64,000 nt of DNA from Microbispora amethystogenes (GTDB lineage Bacteria > Actinomycetota > Actinomycetes > Streptosporangiales > Streptosporangiaceae). Location: contig NZ_BOOB01000038.1 in NCBI RefSeq assembly GCF_016863015.1, positions 1 to 64,000 on the forward strand, read 5' to 3'. Numbering within the stretch: position 1 is the first letter of the stretch; each line of letters starts with the position of its first letter. The notes under the pieces were generated by a model. That model searched no databases. It worked only from the letters and a program-made list of their open reading frames with translations, and was not told the origin of the DNA. Of the stretch, positions 8,791 through 17,575 are shown one piece after another. Made by a program: the position numbers and the translations under genes.

Positions 8791-9606
8791 ATGACCCGGG
8801 TGTGGTTCATCACGGGCGCGTCACGAGGGCTGGGACGGGCGTTCGCCGAGGCGGCGCTGCGCGCGGGTGACCGGGTGGTCGGGGCCGCGCGCGACGTCGA
8901 GCCGCTCGCCGGCCTCGTCCGGAGGTATCCCGGAGACCTGGTGCCGCTGCCGCTCGACGTCACCGACCGGGTGGCCGTGTTCGAGGGCGTGGAGCGGGCG
9001 GTCGCGGCCTTCGGCAGGCTCGACGTCGTGGTCAACAACGCCGGCGTCATGCTCCTGGGCATGGTCGAGGAGGCGACGGAGGAGCAGATCAGAGCGCACT
9101 TCGACGTCAACCTGTTCGGCGCGATCTGGGTGACCCAGGCCGTGCTGCCGCATCTGCGCGCCCAGAGGTCCGGCCGCGTCCTGCAGGTCACGACGATGGG
9201 CACCGGCGGCGGTTTCCCCATGGTCGGCCTGTACGCGGCCGCCAAGTCGGCGCTCGACTCGGTCTCCGAGGCCGTGGCGGGGGAGGCCGGGCAGTTCGGC
9301 GTCAAGGTCACCATCGTGCAGATGGGCGGCTACGACACGGGACTGTTCACCACGGGCACCACGCTGACCGAGCCCAGCCCGCACTATCAGGAGCTGCGCG
9401 ACAGGCTGATCGAGATGTGGGGCGACGAGGCCGGCCCCGCCCCGGAGACCGCCGCTCCCGTGATCATGGAGCTGGCCGGTCTGCCGGAGCCGCCCCGGCG
9501 TCTCATCGTCGGCGCCGCGTCGTACGACATCGTTCAGCAGGGCCTCAAGGACCGGGTGGCGGAGCACCGCGCCTGGGAGCACCTCAGCCGCAAGGCGCCC
9601 GGATGA
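8791..9606 (+). CDS. Short-chain dehydrogenase/reductase (SDR)
   Basis: The 271-residue protein has the classical SDR features: cofactor motif TGASRGLG at residues 9-16, VVNNAGV, and the catalytic YAAAK (Tyr and Lys) after a long spacer. It is an NAD(P)H-dependent oxidoreductase; the second residue after the first strand is not acidic in an obvious way, so cofactor preference is unclear. I chose the ATG at 8791, which follows AAGGAGGAGGTG; the open frame upstream runs through the operator region and is not coding. Expression is probably controlled by the divergent TetR gene. Confidence 0.88.
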   Translation: MTRVWFITGASRGLGRAFAEAALRAGDRVVGAARDVEPLAGLVRRYPGDLVPLPLDVTDRVAVFEGVERAVAAFGRLDVVVNNAGVMLLGMVEEATEEQIRAHFDVNLFGAIWVTQAVLPHLRAQRSGRVLQVTTMGTGGGFPMVGLYAAAKSALDSVSEAVAGEAGQFGVKVTIVQMGGYDTGLFTTGTTLTEPSPHYQELRDRLIEMWGDEAGPAPETAAPVIMELAGLPEPPRRLIVGAASYDIVQQGLKDRVAEHRAWEHLSRKAPG

Positions 9607-9730
9607 CCCGCACGCAGGACGAACCACGTGGCGGCCAGGGGCGCCGCCGTGATCCCGGCGACACCTCGCCCACCCGGATTCACTCTCAGGAGTGAGGCCG
9701 TGGCCGCCGGGCGCCGGGGATACTGACGGA

Positions 9731-10864
9731 ATGCGTCGTGTTCCTCCCTCGGTGGTCGACGCGGCGCTCGCGATCGGGTGCTTCCTGAGCATCATGATCA
9801 TGGCCGTGCTCAGCCGTCGCCTGGAGTGGTGGGTGGCCGTCCTGGCCGCGGTGAACACGCTGCCGCTCCTGTGGCGGCGGCGGTTCCCCCTGCTCGTGAG
9901 CACCGTGACGGGCATCAGCACCGGAGCCCTCTTCCTCACCGGCTCGATGGGCGGGATCCCCGGCGCGTCGCTGATCGCGACCTACGGCCTCGCCTCGCTG
10001 TCCCCGCCCCCGCGGATGTTGGTCGGAGTGCTCGGCACCATCGCGGGGTTCGCCTCCGCAGCGATCCTGCAGCATCACCAGCCGCTCAGCTACGGGCCCA
10101 CGGCGGCGGCGTTCGTCGTCGCGTACGCGCTGGGCGCCGGCGCGCGAGCGCGCAGGGACCGCATCGCCGTCCTCGAAGAGCGCGCGCGGCGGCTCGCCGA
10201 GGAGCGGGAGGTCGCCGCCGTACGCGAACGGGAGCGGATCGCACGGGAGATGCACGACATCGTCGCCCATGCGATGAGCCTGGTGGTCCTGCAGGCGGAG
10301 GCCGGGCCCGTGGCACTGCGCACGGACCCGGCCAGGGCCGAGCGGATCTTCGAGACGATATCGGCGACCACCAGGGACGGCCTGTCCCAGCTCCGCAGGG
10401 TGCTCCTCGCGCTCAGGCCGGAGGAGGCCGAGCGCCACCCGCAGCCCGGCATCGAATCCGTCCCCTCCCTGGTCGAGGGGGTGCGGCAGGCCGGGCTCGA
10501 CGCCACTTTCGAGGAGCGCGGCGAGCCCCGTCCCTGTCACTCCGACCTCGCCGTCACCGCGTACAGGATCGTCCAGGAGGCACTGTCGAACACCGTCAGG
10601 CACGCCGGGGCGACCAGGGTGCGGGTCCGCGTCACGTGGCGGGACGACGCCCTCGACCTGGAGGTCCACGACGACGGGCGCGGCGCGAGCGCCGAGCGTG
10701 GGCCGGGCGGGCATGGGCTGATCGGCATGCGCGAACGGGTGGCGGTGGCCGGCGGCCGGCTCGTCACCGGCTCAGAGGGGACGGGCTTCCGCGTCGCCGC
10801 CAGCCTGCCGCTCGCCGGCGCTCTCACGGACGCGGGCACTCCCGCGCGCCCGCCGGCCTCGTAG
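9731..10864 (+). CDS. NarL/DesK-type sensor histidine kinase
   Basis: The 377-residue kinase has about four N-terminal transmembrane segments (residues 5-135), then a HisKA_3 dimerisation domain with ERERIAREMHDIVAHAMS, the His being the phosphoacceptor, and a HATPase_c domain with the N box in EALSNTVRHAG and the glycine box GPGGHGLIGMRERV. The short extracytoplasmic loops suggest membrane-embedded sensing. The response regulator starts 8 nt after the stop, so the two form a pair. A GTG at 9692 is a weaker alternative start with AGGA too close to it. Confidence 0.88.
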   Translation: MRRVPPSVVDAALAIGCFLSIMIMAVLSRRLEWWVAVLAAVNTLPLLWRRRFPLLVSTVTGISTGALFLTGSMGGIPGASLIATYGLASLSPPPRMLVGVLGTIAGFASAAILQHHQPLSYGPTAAAFVVAYALGAGARARRDRIAVLEERARRLAEEREVAAVRERERIAREMHDIVAHAMSLVVLQAEAGPVALRTDPARAERIFETISATTRDGLSQLRRVLLALRPEEAERHPQPGIESVPSLVEGVRQAGLDATFEERGEPRPCHSDLAVTAYRIVQEALSNTVRHAGATRVRVRVTWRDDALDLEVHDDGRGASAERGPGGHGLIGMRERVAVAGGRLVTGSEGTGFRVAASLPLAGALTDAGTPARPPAS

Positions 10865-10872
10865 ACTGAGGC

Positions 10873-11571
10873 GTGCGGACGCGGAACAGCATCAGGGTGC
10901 TCATCGCCGACGACCACACCCTCGTACGCGACGGTCTGACCATGATGCTGGCGGAGCAGCCCGACATCGAGGTGGTGGGTGAGGCCGCCGACGGCGCCGA
11001 GGCGGAGAGTGCGGCCCGTGAACTCCAACCGCACGTGGTGCTGATGGACGTGCGGATGCCGAGGGTCGACGGCATCGCGGCGACCGCCGGGATCTGCCGT
11101 GAGACCGCCGCGAAGGTGCTGGTGCTGACCACGTTCGACCTCGACGAGTACGTCTACGACGCGCTGCGCGCCGGTGCGAGCGGCTTCCTGCTCAAGGACA
11201 TGCGGCGGGCCGAGCTGGTGGAGGCGGTCAGGGTCGTCTCGGCGGGCGAGTCGCTGCTCGCGCCGACGGTGACCAGGAGGCTGATCAGCGACGTCGTGCG
11301 CCGCTCACGCTCCGCCGCCGCACCCCCAGCCGTCGCACGCTGGGCCGGCGACGGCAGGCTGGCCGCGCTCACCGCCAGGGAACGGGAGACGCTGTGCCAG
11401 GTCGCGCGGGGCCTGTCCAACGCGGAGATCGCCGCCGAGCTGTTCGTCACGGAGCACACGGTGAAGACGCACGTCAGCAGCGTGCTGGCCAAGCTGGGCC
11501 TGCGCGACCGGGTGCAGGCGGTGGTGCTCGCGTACGAGTCGGGACTGGTCACGCCCCGCTCTCAGGAGTGA
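10873..11571 (+). CDS. NarL-family response regulator
   Basis: The 232-residue regulator starts at GTG. The receiver domain (about 7-125) has the acidic pair in IADDH, the phosphoacceptor Asp in VVLMDVRMP and the Lys in FLLKDM. After a linker of about 40 residues comes a LuxR-type helix-turn-helix, LTARERETLCQVARGLSNAEIAAELF and HTVKTHVSSVLAKLGL. It is the partner of the upstream kinase. Its targets may include the alpha/beta hydrolase gene 60 nt downstream on the same strand, but no binding site is evident. Confidence 0.9.
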   Translation: MRTRNSIRVLIADDHTLVRDGLTMMLAEQPDIEVVGEAADGAEAESAARELQPHVVLMDVRMPRVDGIAATAGICRETAAKVLVLTTFDLDEYVYDALRAGASGFLLKDMRRAELVEAVRVVSAGESLLAPTVTRRLISDVVRRSRSAAAPPAVARWAGDGRLAALTARERETLCQVARGLSNAEIAAELFVTEHTVKTHVSSVLAKLGLRDRVQAVVLAYESGLVTPRSQE

Positions 11572-11631
11572 GGCGGGATCCCGCTCCCACGGGCGATCCC
11601 CCGGCCCGTGCCGTACGGCCAGCATGAGGGC

Positions 11632-12771
11632 ATGAAGCGAAAGCTGCTCGTGGCCGCCTCCGCGCTGGCGGTCCTATCGGTCGGAGGGCTGGGAGCGGGT
11701 GCCTGGTATGTCAGTGATATCGCCCTGGTGCCGAACCACCCGGAGACGATCGCCTATCCCGAGGTCGTCCTTGGCGTGACGGAAGGGACCGTCACCGTCA
11801 CCGCGTCCGCCGCCACCACCCGCCCCGGCACGTGGTCGCTCAACTGGAGCAGCGGCTCCGCCATGGTCGGCGACATCGTCAGGAGATCGGCCGGCCGGGT
11901 GGAGCGCGTGCGCGTCAGCGGTCAGACCCCGCCGACCGGGATCCGCGCGTCGATGTACATGACCTACAGCGGCGACCCGAAGACGGCGCTCGGCCTCGAC
12001 TTCACGGAGGTCATGGTGCCGACCGAGCTGGGCGACGCGCCCGCGTGGTACGTGCCCGCGCGCGGCGACACCTGGGCGATCACCGTGCACGGCGCCAACG
12101 CCCACCGCAACTCCAGCCTTCACGCCATCGCCACCATGCACAGGGTCGGCATGCCGGTGCTCGACATCACCTACCGCAACGACCTCGGCGCGCCCGCGTC
12201 CCCGGACGGGTTCCTGCACCAGGGCGAGTCGGAGTGGCGTGACCTGGAGGCCGCGACAGGCAAGGCGCGGTCCATGGGCGCCCGGCACATCGTGCTCTAC
12301 GGCGCCTCGATGGGCGGCGCGATCGTCGGCCGGTTTCTCACCCGATCTCCCCTGGCGGACGTCGTCTCGGCCGTCGTGCTGGAGAACCCGGAGATCAGCA
12401 GCCGGCGGACCGGCGAGTTCGCCGCCGCCCGGATGCACCTGCCGTCGTTCGTGGTGCCGATCACGGAGAAGGTCATCGATTGGCGCGGCGGCTTCGACAT
12501 CGCCGCGATCGACCTGCTCGGCCACCCGCCGCGGGTGAAGCCGCCCACGCTGCTGCTCATGGGCGACGCCGACCAGGAGCACCCGGTGGAGACGGCGCGT
12601 GAGCTGGCCAGGTCGTCGGGCGCGATGAACTGGCCGATCCAGTACGAGGAGTTCCCCGGCGCCGGTCATTCGGAGATCTGGAGCACCGACCGCGGGCGCT
12701 ACGACCGCACGCTGGCCGCCTTCCTCACGCGCACGGCACCCGGCCCGCGCCGGACGGGTCACCCGGGCTGA
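11632..12771 (+). CDS. Membrane-anchored alpha/beta hydrolase
   Basis: A 379-residue protein with an N-terminal hydrophobic helix (residues about 4-30) that could be a signal anchor or uncleaved signal peptide. The hydrolase core has the nucleophile elbow YGASMGG (Ser), the acid in LLMGDADQEHPVE and the catalytic His in PGAGHSEIW. A beta-rich region of about 100 residues precedes the core. Family members are serine hydrolases acting on esters, amides or peptides, most likely on the outer face of the membrane. I used the ATG at 11632 with GAGGG upstream. The substrate is unknown. Confidence 0.85.
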   Translation: MKRKLLVAASALAVLSVGGLGAGAWYVSDIALVPNHPETIAYPEVVLGVTEGTVTVTASAATTRPGTWSLNWSSGSAMVGDIVRRSAGRVERVRVSGQTPPTGIRASMYMTYSGDPKTALGLDFTEVMVPTELGDAPAWYVPARGDTWAITVHGANAHRNSSLHAIATMHRVGMPVLDITYRNDLGAPASPDGFLHQGESEWRDLEAATGKARSMGARHIVLYGASMGGAIVGRFLTRSPLADVVSAVVLENPEISSRRTGEFAAARMHLPSFVVPITEKVIDWRGGFDIAAIDLLGHPPRVKPPTLLLMGDADQEHPVETARELARSSGAMNWPIQYEEFPGAGHSEIWSTDRGRYDRTLAAFLTRTAPGPRRTGHPG

Positions 12772-12884
12772 GGTCTGCCGAACGCGGCCCGGGGGATCGT
12801 GGAGGATGTCGAGAACGCGGCGCCCGCTCCGTCCCAGGGAAGACCGGCGGCCACGAACAGGCCGCGCGACAGAGGAGGACCACC

Positions 12885-13325
12885 ATGACGATCAAGCGGA
12901 TGGACAACGTCGGCATCGTCGTCGACGACCTCGACGCCGCGGTCGCGTTCTTCGCGGAACTCGGCATGGAGCTGGAGGGCAAGGCGCTGATCGAGGGGCG
13001 CTGGGCGGCCCGTCTCGTCGGGCTCGACGACCAGCGGGTCGACATCGCGATGATGCGGACTCCGGACGGCCACGGACGGATCGAGCTGGCGAAGTACCAC
13101 ATGCCCACGGCGGTCGCCGGGGTGCCGAAGGACGCCCCGGCGAACACGCTGGGCTATCGCCGCGTCATGTTCGCCGTCGACGACATCGACGACGTCATCG
13201 CCCGCCTGCGCACCCACGGCGCCGAGCTCGTCGGCGAGGTGGCGCAGTACGGGGACGCCTACCGGCTCTGCTACATCCGCGGCCCCGAGGGCATCGTCGT
13301 CGCGCTGGCCGAGGAGCTCGGCTGA
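12885..13325 (+). CDS. VOC family protein
   Basis: A 146-residue single VOC domain: MDNVGIVVDDLDAAVAFFAELG at the N-terminus, where His of the usual first metal ligand is replaced by Asn-Val, then a second half VMFAVDDIDDVIARLRTHGAE ending in YIRGPEGIVVALAEEL with the late Glu ligand. Such proteins are glyoxalase-like or resistance proteins. GAGGAGG sits 8-14 nt before the ATG. It stands alone between the hydrolase and a decayed gene. Confidence 0.85.
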   Translation: MTIKRMDNVGIVVDDLDAAVAFFAELGMELEGKALIEGRWAARLVGLDDQRVDIAMMRTPDGHGRIELAKYHMPTAVAGVPKDAPANTLGYRRVMFAVDDIDDVIARLRTHGAELVGEVAQYGDAYRLCYIRGPEGIVVALAEELG

Positions 13326-13419
13326 CAGGCGGCCGGCCCCCGCGGGATGACGCCCGGGCGACGAGCCGAGTCGCCTCCCTCTCCCAGCGGGGCACGCGGC
13401 GCATGTCCGGGAACTCCCG

Positions 13420-14276
13420 AGCCTGCCGTGGCGGTGAAAGTTTCCCGCGCCCACGTCGAGGAGGGCCGCGTACGCGCAGGTCGGCGGTGTGCGGGCAAGC
13501 CCGCGGCGTTCCTGCCGGACGGCACCGCCCTCGTGACCGAACGCGCCACGGCGAACATCATGCGGGTGACCCCCGGAGCCACCCCCGTGCGGGTGACCAC
13601 CGTCCGGAACGTGTCGGTGACGGGCGACGGCGGCCTGCTCGGCATCGCCCGTTCCCCGGCCTTCCCGCAGGACCTGTTCGTCTACGTCTACCTCACCACC
13701 GCCTCCGACAACCGCGTGGTCCGGTTCCGGTGGAACTACCCCGACGCGCAGCAGGTCGTCCTCAGCGGCATCCCCCGCGCCCAGACCCGCAACGGCGGGC
13801 GGATCGCCTTCGGCCCCGACGGCAGTACGCCACCGAGTTCGGCGAGGACTCCTGGGACGAGCTCAACGCCATCGAGCCGCGCGGCAACTACGGCTGGCCG
13901 GCCTGCCAGGGCGCGTGCGGCAAGGCGGGTTTGCGCGACCCGCTCGTGAGCTGGCGCCCGGCCGAGGCGTCGCCCAGCGGCCTCGCGTACGCCAACGGGA
14001 CGCTCTTCACCGCGGCGCTGCGCGGAACGCGGCTGTGGGCGGTGCCGGCGCCCGGCGGAGCGGGCACGCCCGTGGCCGAGCTCCAGGGCACGTACGGGCG
14101 TCGGCGCACCGTGGCCGTCGGCCCGGACGGCTGGCTCTGGGTGACGACGAGCAGCCACGACGGCACGGGGACGAACCCCGGACGGCCCTGGGACGCCGTT
14201 CCCTCCCGACCGGATCCTCCGGATCCCGCCCGCCGCCCCGCCGTTCCCGTCCCTCGTCACCCGGCCGGCCGCCTGA
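13420..14276 (+). pseudogene. Decayed PQQ-dependent sugar (sorbosone-type) dehydrogenase
   Basis: Pieces of one beta-propeller dehydrogenase are spread over two reading frames. Frame one gives AAFLPDGTALVTERATANIMRV, then GDGGLLGIARSPAFPQDLFVYVYLT and NGGRIAFGPDGS, stopping near 13825. The next frame starts at YATEFGEDSWDELNAIEP, GNYGWPACQG and ends in DGWLWVTTSSHDGTG. The last residues DRILRIPP then return to the first frame and reach a stop at 14276. Intact relatives have roughly 80 more residues between the first two blocks, so there is an internal deletion plus two frame changes. No signal peptide is readable at the front. A sequencing error cannot explain the missing block. Confidence 0.8.
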
Positions 14277-15009
14277 CACCTCCCGCCTGCGCCTCCTCGC
14301 GGAGCCCGGAGATCGCCGCGGGCAGGGCGCGCAGGGTCTCTTCCCGGGTGCTGTACACCAGGAAGAAGGTCTCGTCGCGATTCCGGGGAGGAAAGAAGCC
14401 GGAATAGCAGATCTCGGTCCTCGCGAAGCCGTACGCGGCGAGAAGGCTTCGCTTCCGGGCACTGTCCAGGAGCACGATTCCCGTGTCCCAGTCGCTTCCG
14501 AACAGCTCCGCCGTGAGGATCTTGGCCAGGGGGAGCAGGACGCCGGGCAACCCGTTCCTCCGCCAGTCCGGGTGGACCCAGTGGCCGCCGTAGTGCGCCA
14601 CCGCGCCGGAGATGACCGGGGTCTCCGGAGGCAGGACCAGATCCAGCCGCCCTTCCAGTTCCGCGGGCACCGGGTCGTACCACAACCTCATCGAGCTGAT
14701 GTGCCGGGCGAAGTCGGCGGTGTGGATCACGCGGACCGCGATGCAGGCCACAGTTCGTCCGTCGCGGTCCCGCACGTCCAGCCAGTAGCTGTTGGCCGCG
14801 GAGACGGGACTGTGCTCCGGGTCGAACGTGGGATTCGTGCCCTCGCTCCGATCCGCTGTCCGCATGTGACCGGCCCAACCGGAGACGTCCTCGTCGTATC
14901 GCAGCGTCAGCCGCCGCCGGGCGAACCAGTCCTGGGATCTCCGGAGGACGTCGTCCAGCACCGCGGTGGTCGTCGACCCGCGGCCTGTCTCAAGGATCTC
15001 GCCGAGCAT
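14257..15009 (-). CDS. GNAT-like acyltransferase, last gene of the E1/PLP operon
   Basis: The 250-residue protein begins at an ATG with GGAGG 8 nt upstream. The centre to C-terminus looks like a GNAT fold: a strand ending GGHWVHPDWRRNGLPGVLL, corresponding to the acetyl-CoA pyrophosphate loop, followed by a helix and a strand with YGFARTEI. The N-terminal 110 residues contain SYWLDVRDRDGRTVACIAVRV, a typical beta hairpin. It probably transfers an acyl group from CoA. It lies 19 nt after the PLP gene in the operon running from 17288 to 14257. The acyltransferase call rests on fold pattern, not on a close relative I can name. Confidence 0.6.
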   Translation of the reverse strand: MLGEILETGRGSTTTAVLDDVLRRSQDWFARRRLTLRYDEDVSGWAGHMRTADRSEGTNPTFDPEHSPVSAANSYWLDVRDRDGRTVACIAVRVIHTADFARHISSMRLWYDPVPAELEGRLDLVLPPETPVISGAVAHYGGHWVHPDWRRNGLPGVLLPLAKILTAELFGSDWDTGIVLLDSARKRSLLAAYGFARTEICYSGFFPPRNRDETFFLVYSTREETLRALPAAISGLREEAQAGGVRRPAG

Positions 15010-15028
15010 GGTGGAGCCTCCACAGGTC

Positions 15029-15784
15029 TCAATGCCGGGGCCGGGGACGGCCGTCATGGGAGATGACCAGCACCTGTTCCGGAGCCGCGTGAGCGTTGGC
15101 GTACGTCAGGAGCGAACCCAGCGCGCTCTCGCCGCCGCACGCGGTGGCTAGGGGAACCTCCTTCCGGTAGCGGTGGAAGAGGTCCTGATCTCCCAGGTTC
15201 TGCAGGGCGTAGTTCCTCCAGCCGGGAACGTGGTCGCCTTCCCTCGCCTGCACGCCGGTGACCGCGTACCCGGCGGGGGTGAAGACACGGTGCAGTCCCG
15301 CGACGGTGGCGCCGGTGCCGAATCCGCAGACCAGGTGGCGGACCTCGGGCCAGTCCGCGCGGATCCGCCGCAGCAGGCGCGCCGCCCACAGCTCCACGCG
15401 TCCCACCAGGGCGTCGTCGGTGAACTGCCTCGGCCAGCACCAGCCCGCCCGCTCGTACCGCAGGCACACCTCGCGGCCTTCCTCGATGCTCGTGATCGTC
15501 CGTATCTCGCCGCGGAAGCCGCGCCTCGTCAGGTGGTCACGGCCGTCGGCGTCCGTGACGGCGACCGTGGGCAGGCCCGCCCTTCGCCCGATCAGGTCCA
15601 GGGCGAGCGCCGTCGACGCCCCGGAGATCTCGACGAGCCCCCGGACGCCTTCCGGAACCGCGTCGAGGTACGACTCGTAGGTCAGGTATTTGAGGCTGCC
15701 CGACGGGCACGTTCCGCCCCAGAGCACGGCCGGGCCGTCCTTCTCGGGTCGCGTGAGCGTGAAAGGCGTGGTCATCGCGTTCAC
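15029..15784 (-). CDS. Small cysteine-synthase-like PLP enzyme (fold type II)
   Basis: A 251-residue protein starting at a GTG that overlaps the preceding stop (GTGA). PSGSLKYLTYESYL supplies the PLP lysine where cysteine synthases have a PTGSFKDR-type block; LVEISGASTALALDL stands where the asparagine loop is usually found, and CGFGTGATVAGLHRVF is the glycine-rich phosphate loop. It is about 50 residues shorter than ordinary CysK/CysM. Such enzymes carry out beta-replacement or beta-elimination on serine derivatives. With an E1-like enzyme one gene upstream it recalls the actinobacterial CysM-type use of sulfur-carrier thiocarboxylates, but no carrier gene is present here. Confidence 0.78.
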   Translation of the reverse strand: MNAMTTPFTLTRPEKDGPAVLWGGTCPSGSLKYLTYESYLDAVPEGVRGLVEISGASTALALDLIGRRAGLPTVAVTDADGRDHLTRRGFRGEIRTITSIEEGREVCLRYERAGWCWPRQFTDDALVGRVELWAARLLRRIRADWPEVRHLVCGFGTGATVAGLHRVFTPAGYAVTGVQAREGDHVPGWRNYALQNLGDQDLFHRYRKEVPLATACGGESALGSLLTYANAHAAPEQVLVISHDGRPRPRH

Positions 15785-16593
15785 GCGGAGGTGACCGAGC
15801 CCCGGACGTAACGGTGTTCGAAGAAGTCCACATACAGGTATTCCGGGTAGGAGACCATCTGGTCCCGCCCCAGGAGGACGGCGCGCATGATCTCGCTAAC
15901 CGTCATCCCGGCCGCGGTGGTGGCTCCGACCACGCAGGTGGGCGCGTGCCCGCGTCCGGCGAAACAGGCATCCCAGTACTCCTGCACGACGTAGCCGCCG
16001 AGCCCTGGAATGATCTTCGGTAGGTCGATGCGCCCGTCCGGAAGCACGTACAGGTCCTCGTAGAGAGGCGCGTCCGGCTGGAAGACGTGCAGCGCTGCTC
16101 CGAATCCGAGCATCAGAGCGGTCATGATGACGACGTCCCGCTTCCGGCACGCCTGGTGAAGTCGTTCCTTGGCCCGGGCGCCGACGATGTCGATCGCCTC
16201 CACGACGTAGTCCACGGGCTTGCCGTCGAATCCGGAGAGCAGGGAGTCGACGTTGTCCTCCGTCACTCCCTCCGCGACCTTACGGATTCGCAACTCCGGG
16301 TTGATGTCCTGGCACATGTCTCCGACGACGTCGATTTTCAGGCGGCCGAGAGTGCTGTCGAAACTGCCGATCTGGCGGTTGGCGTTGTGTATCTCGTAGA
16401 CGTCGAAGTCCGCCAGCGTCACCCAGCCGAAGCCGAGGCGGGCCAGGTCCGCCGCGCACTGACCGCCCGCGCCGCCCACGCCGGCGACCAGGACATGCGT
16501 GTCCGCGACCCGCTTCATCGATTCCTCGTCCAGAATTCCCAGGTTGCGCTGGAATCTCGGGTTCCCGGTGAAGGGTTCCACTCGAAACCTCAT
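15781..16593 (-). CDS. ThiF/MoeB/E1-like adenylyltransferase
   Basis: The 270-residue protein starts at an ATG overlapping the methyltransferase stop (ATGA). The N-terminus follows the E1 pattern: FQRNLGILDEESMKRVADTHVLVAGVGGAGG (glycine-rich ATP loop), DFDVYEIHNANRQ (Asp and Arg of the adenylation site) and GRLKIDVV (Lys). PTCVVGATTAAGM stands where MoeB has its active cysteine. I see no CxxC zinc pairs and no rhodanese domain, so it is not a standard MoeZ. E1-like enzymes adenylate a carboxylate, usually the C-terminus of a ubiquitin-like carrier or a peptide. Neighbours suggest a biosynthetic role. Confidence 0.88.
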   Translation of the reverse strand: MRFRVEPFTGNPRFQRNLGILDEESMKRVADTHVLVAGVGGAGGQCAADLARLGFGWVTLADFDVYEIHNANRQIGSFDSTLGRLKIDVVGDMCQDINPELRIRKVAEGVTEDNVDSLLSGFDGKPVDYVVEAIDIVGARAKERLHQACRKRDVVIMTALMLGFGAALHVFQPDAPLYEDLYVLPDGRIDLPKIIPGLGGYVVQEYWDACFAGRGHAPTCVVGATTAAGMTVSEIMRAVLLGRDQMVSYPEYLYVDFFEHRYVRGSVTSA

Positions 16594-17288
16594 TTCTGCA
16601 TGCAGACGTAGTAGTTCTCGCCGTAGTAGTCGTCGCCGTCCGCCACCAGGGGGCATGAGTAACCCAGCCGTCGCAATGTGCCGACCAGCTCGTCCACCTG
16701 GAAGAACGTCACCATCTCGCCGGGATCGGTGGTCAGTTTCCGGGCGCAGGTCGTGTGGTGGGCCACCGCGGCCTGGAGTGCGTCGGTGTAACGGCCTTCC
16801 GTCTGCCACTCCTCGATGGAGTGCCGGAGGACCTTCTGCAGGTCCGGGCGGCGTTTCGGGCCGGTCGCGATCACGACGCCGCCCGGCCTGAGATGGGAGA
16901 ACACCTCGCGGAGCGCCGATTCCGCGTCCCGGACGTAGAAGAGGACGTTGTTGAGCACGACCGCGTCCGCGTCCCGGGCGACCGCGGCCGGAAACCGCTC
17001 CACGTGCCCGTCCATGACCGTCCACCGGTCGCGGGCCTCGCCCGGCGCGGCCGCCTTCTTGTCATGGGCCAGGCGCAGCATGGCGGCGTTGTTGTCGAAA
17101 CCGACGACCTCGTGGCCGCGGTCGATCAGGGCCTGGCTGACGAGTCCGGTTCCGCAGCCGGCGTCGATGACGGTCCGGCGGCCCTCGGTGTCGCGCAGGA
17201 TCTTTCTCAGCATCTGCTGGTAGCAGTTCAGCTCGGGAATCATCTGGTCGTAACTTCTGGCGAAATCGGTCCAGATGTTGTCCTGCAT
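16590..17288 (-). CDS. Class I SAM-dependent methyltransferase, first gene of the operon
   Basis: A 232-residue enzyme with the SAM motif VIDAGCGTGLVSQAL near residues 40-54, an acidic residue in VVGFDNNAAML, and VLNNVLFYVRDAESALREV as motif post-I/II. It is of the methyltransferase type 11/25 kind that methylates small molecules. I prefer the ATG at 17288; a TTG at 17300 directly after GGGAG is an alternative. A 170-nt leader and a candidate promoter lie upstream. It leads a four-gene leftward operon with overlapping junctions, so all four products probably act on one compound. Confidence 0.88.
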   Translation of the reverse strand: MQDNIWTDFARSYDQMIPELNCYQQMLRKILRDTEGRRTVIDAGCGTGLVSQALIDRGHEVVGFDNNAAMLRLAHDKKAAAPGEARDRWTVMDGHVERFPAAVARDADAVVLNNVLFYVRDAESALREVFSHLRPGGVVIATGPKRRPDLQKVLRHSIEEWQTEGRYTDALQAAVAHHTTCARKLTTDPGEMVTFFQVDELVGTLRRLGYSCPLVADGDDYYGENYYVCMQK

Positions 17289-17463
17289 GATGGCTGTCAA
17301 CTCCCTGTGGCCGATTCCGCCCGTGAATTGTTTCCGGGCGCGGTGGCAGGCGAATGTAAACGTAGGGAAGGCGGTGGAGGAAAGAGTGATGAACGGCCGC
17401 TGTCAACCCTGCGACGGCTCGCCTCTCGATGCCCGGAAAAACATCGTCGGGTCGACGGGCGCA

Positions 17464-17494
17464 ATCATAATCCGACCATACCTGACACTGTCAA
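17464..17494 (-). promoter_or_regulatory. Candidate promoter of the methyltransferase-E1-PLP operon
   Basis: On the minus strand TTGACA (17489-17494) and TATGAT (17464-17469) are separated by 19 nt, longer than ideal. The -35 box lies within the palindrome TGACACTGTCA (17482-17492), which may be an operator. The surrounding 17300-17530 stretch is notably AT-richer than the flanking genes. Confidence 0.45.
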
Positions 17495-17575
17495 GATACC
17501 TTCGTCGCGGTCGATCCACTAAAGAAAACTAAACGCGGCAGGGTGATTTCGAGATCCGGTGGGCAGGTCGCCCGA

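Noticed and set aside
15781-16593. MoeB/MoeZ housekeeping assignment for the E1-like enzyme
   Set aside because: No CxxC zinc pairs or rhodanese domain, and the operon context is biosynthetic rather than molybdopterin or thiamine synthesis.
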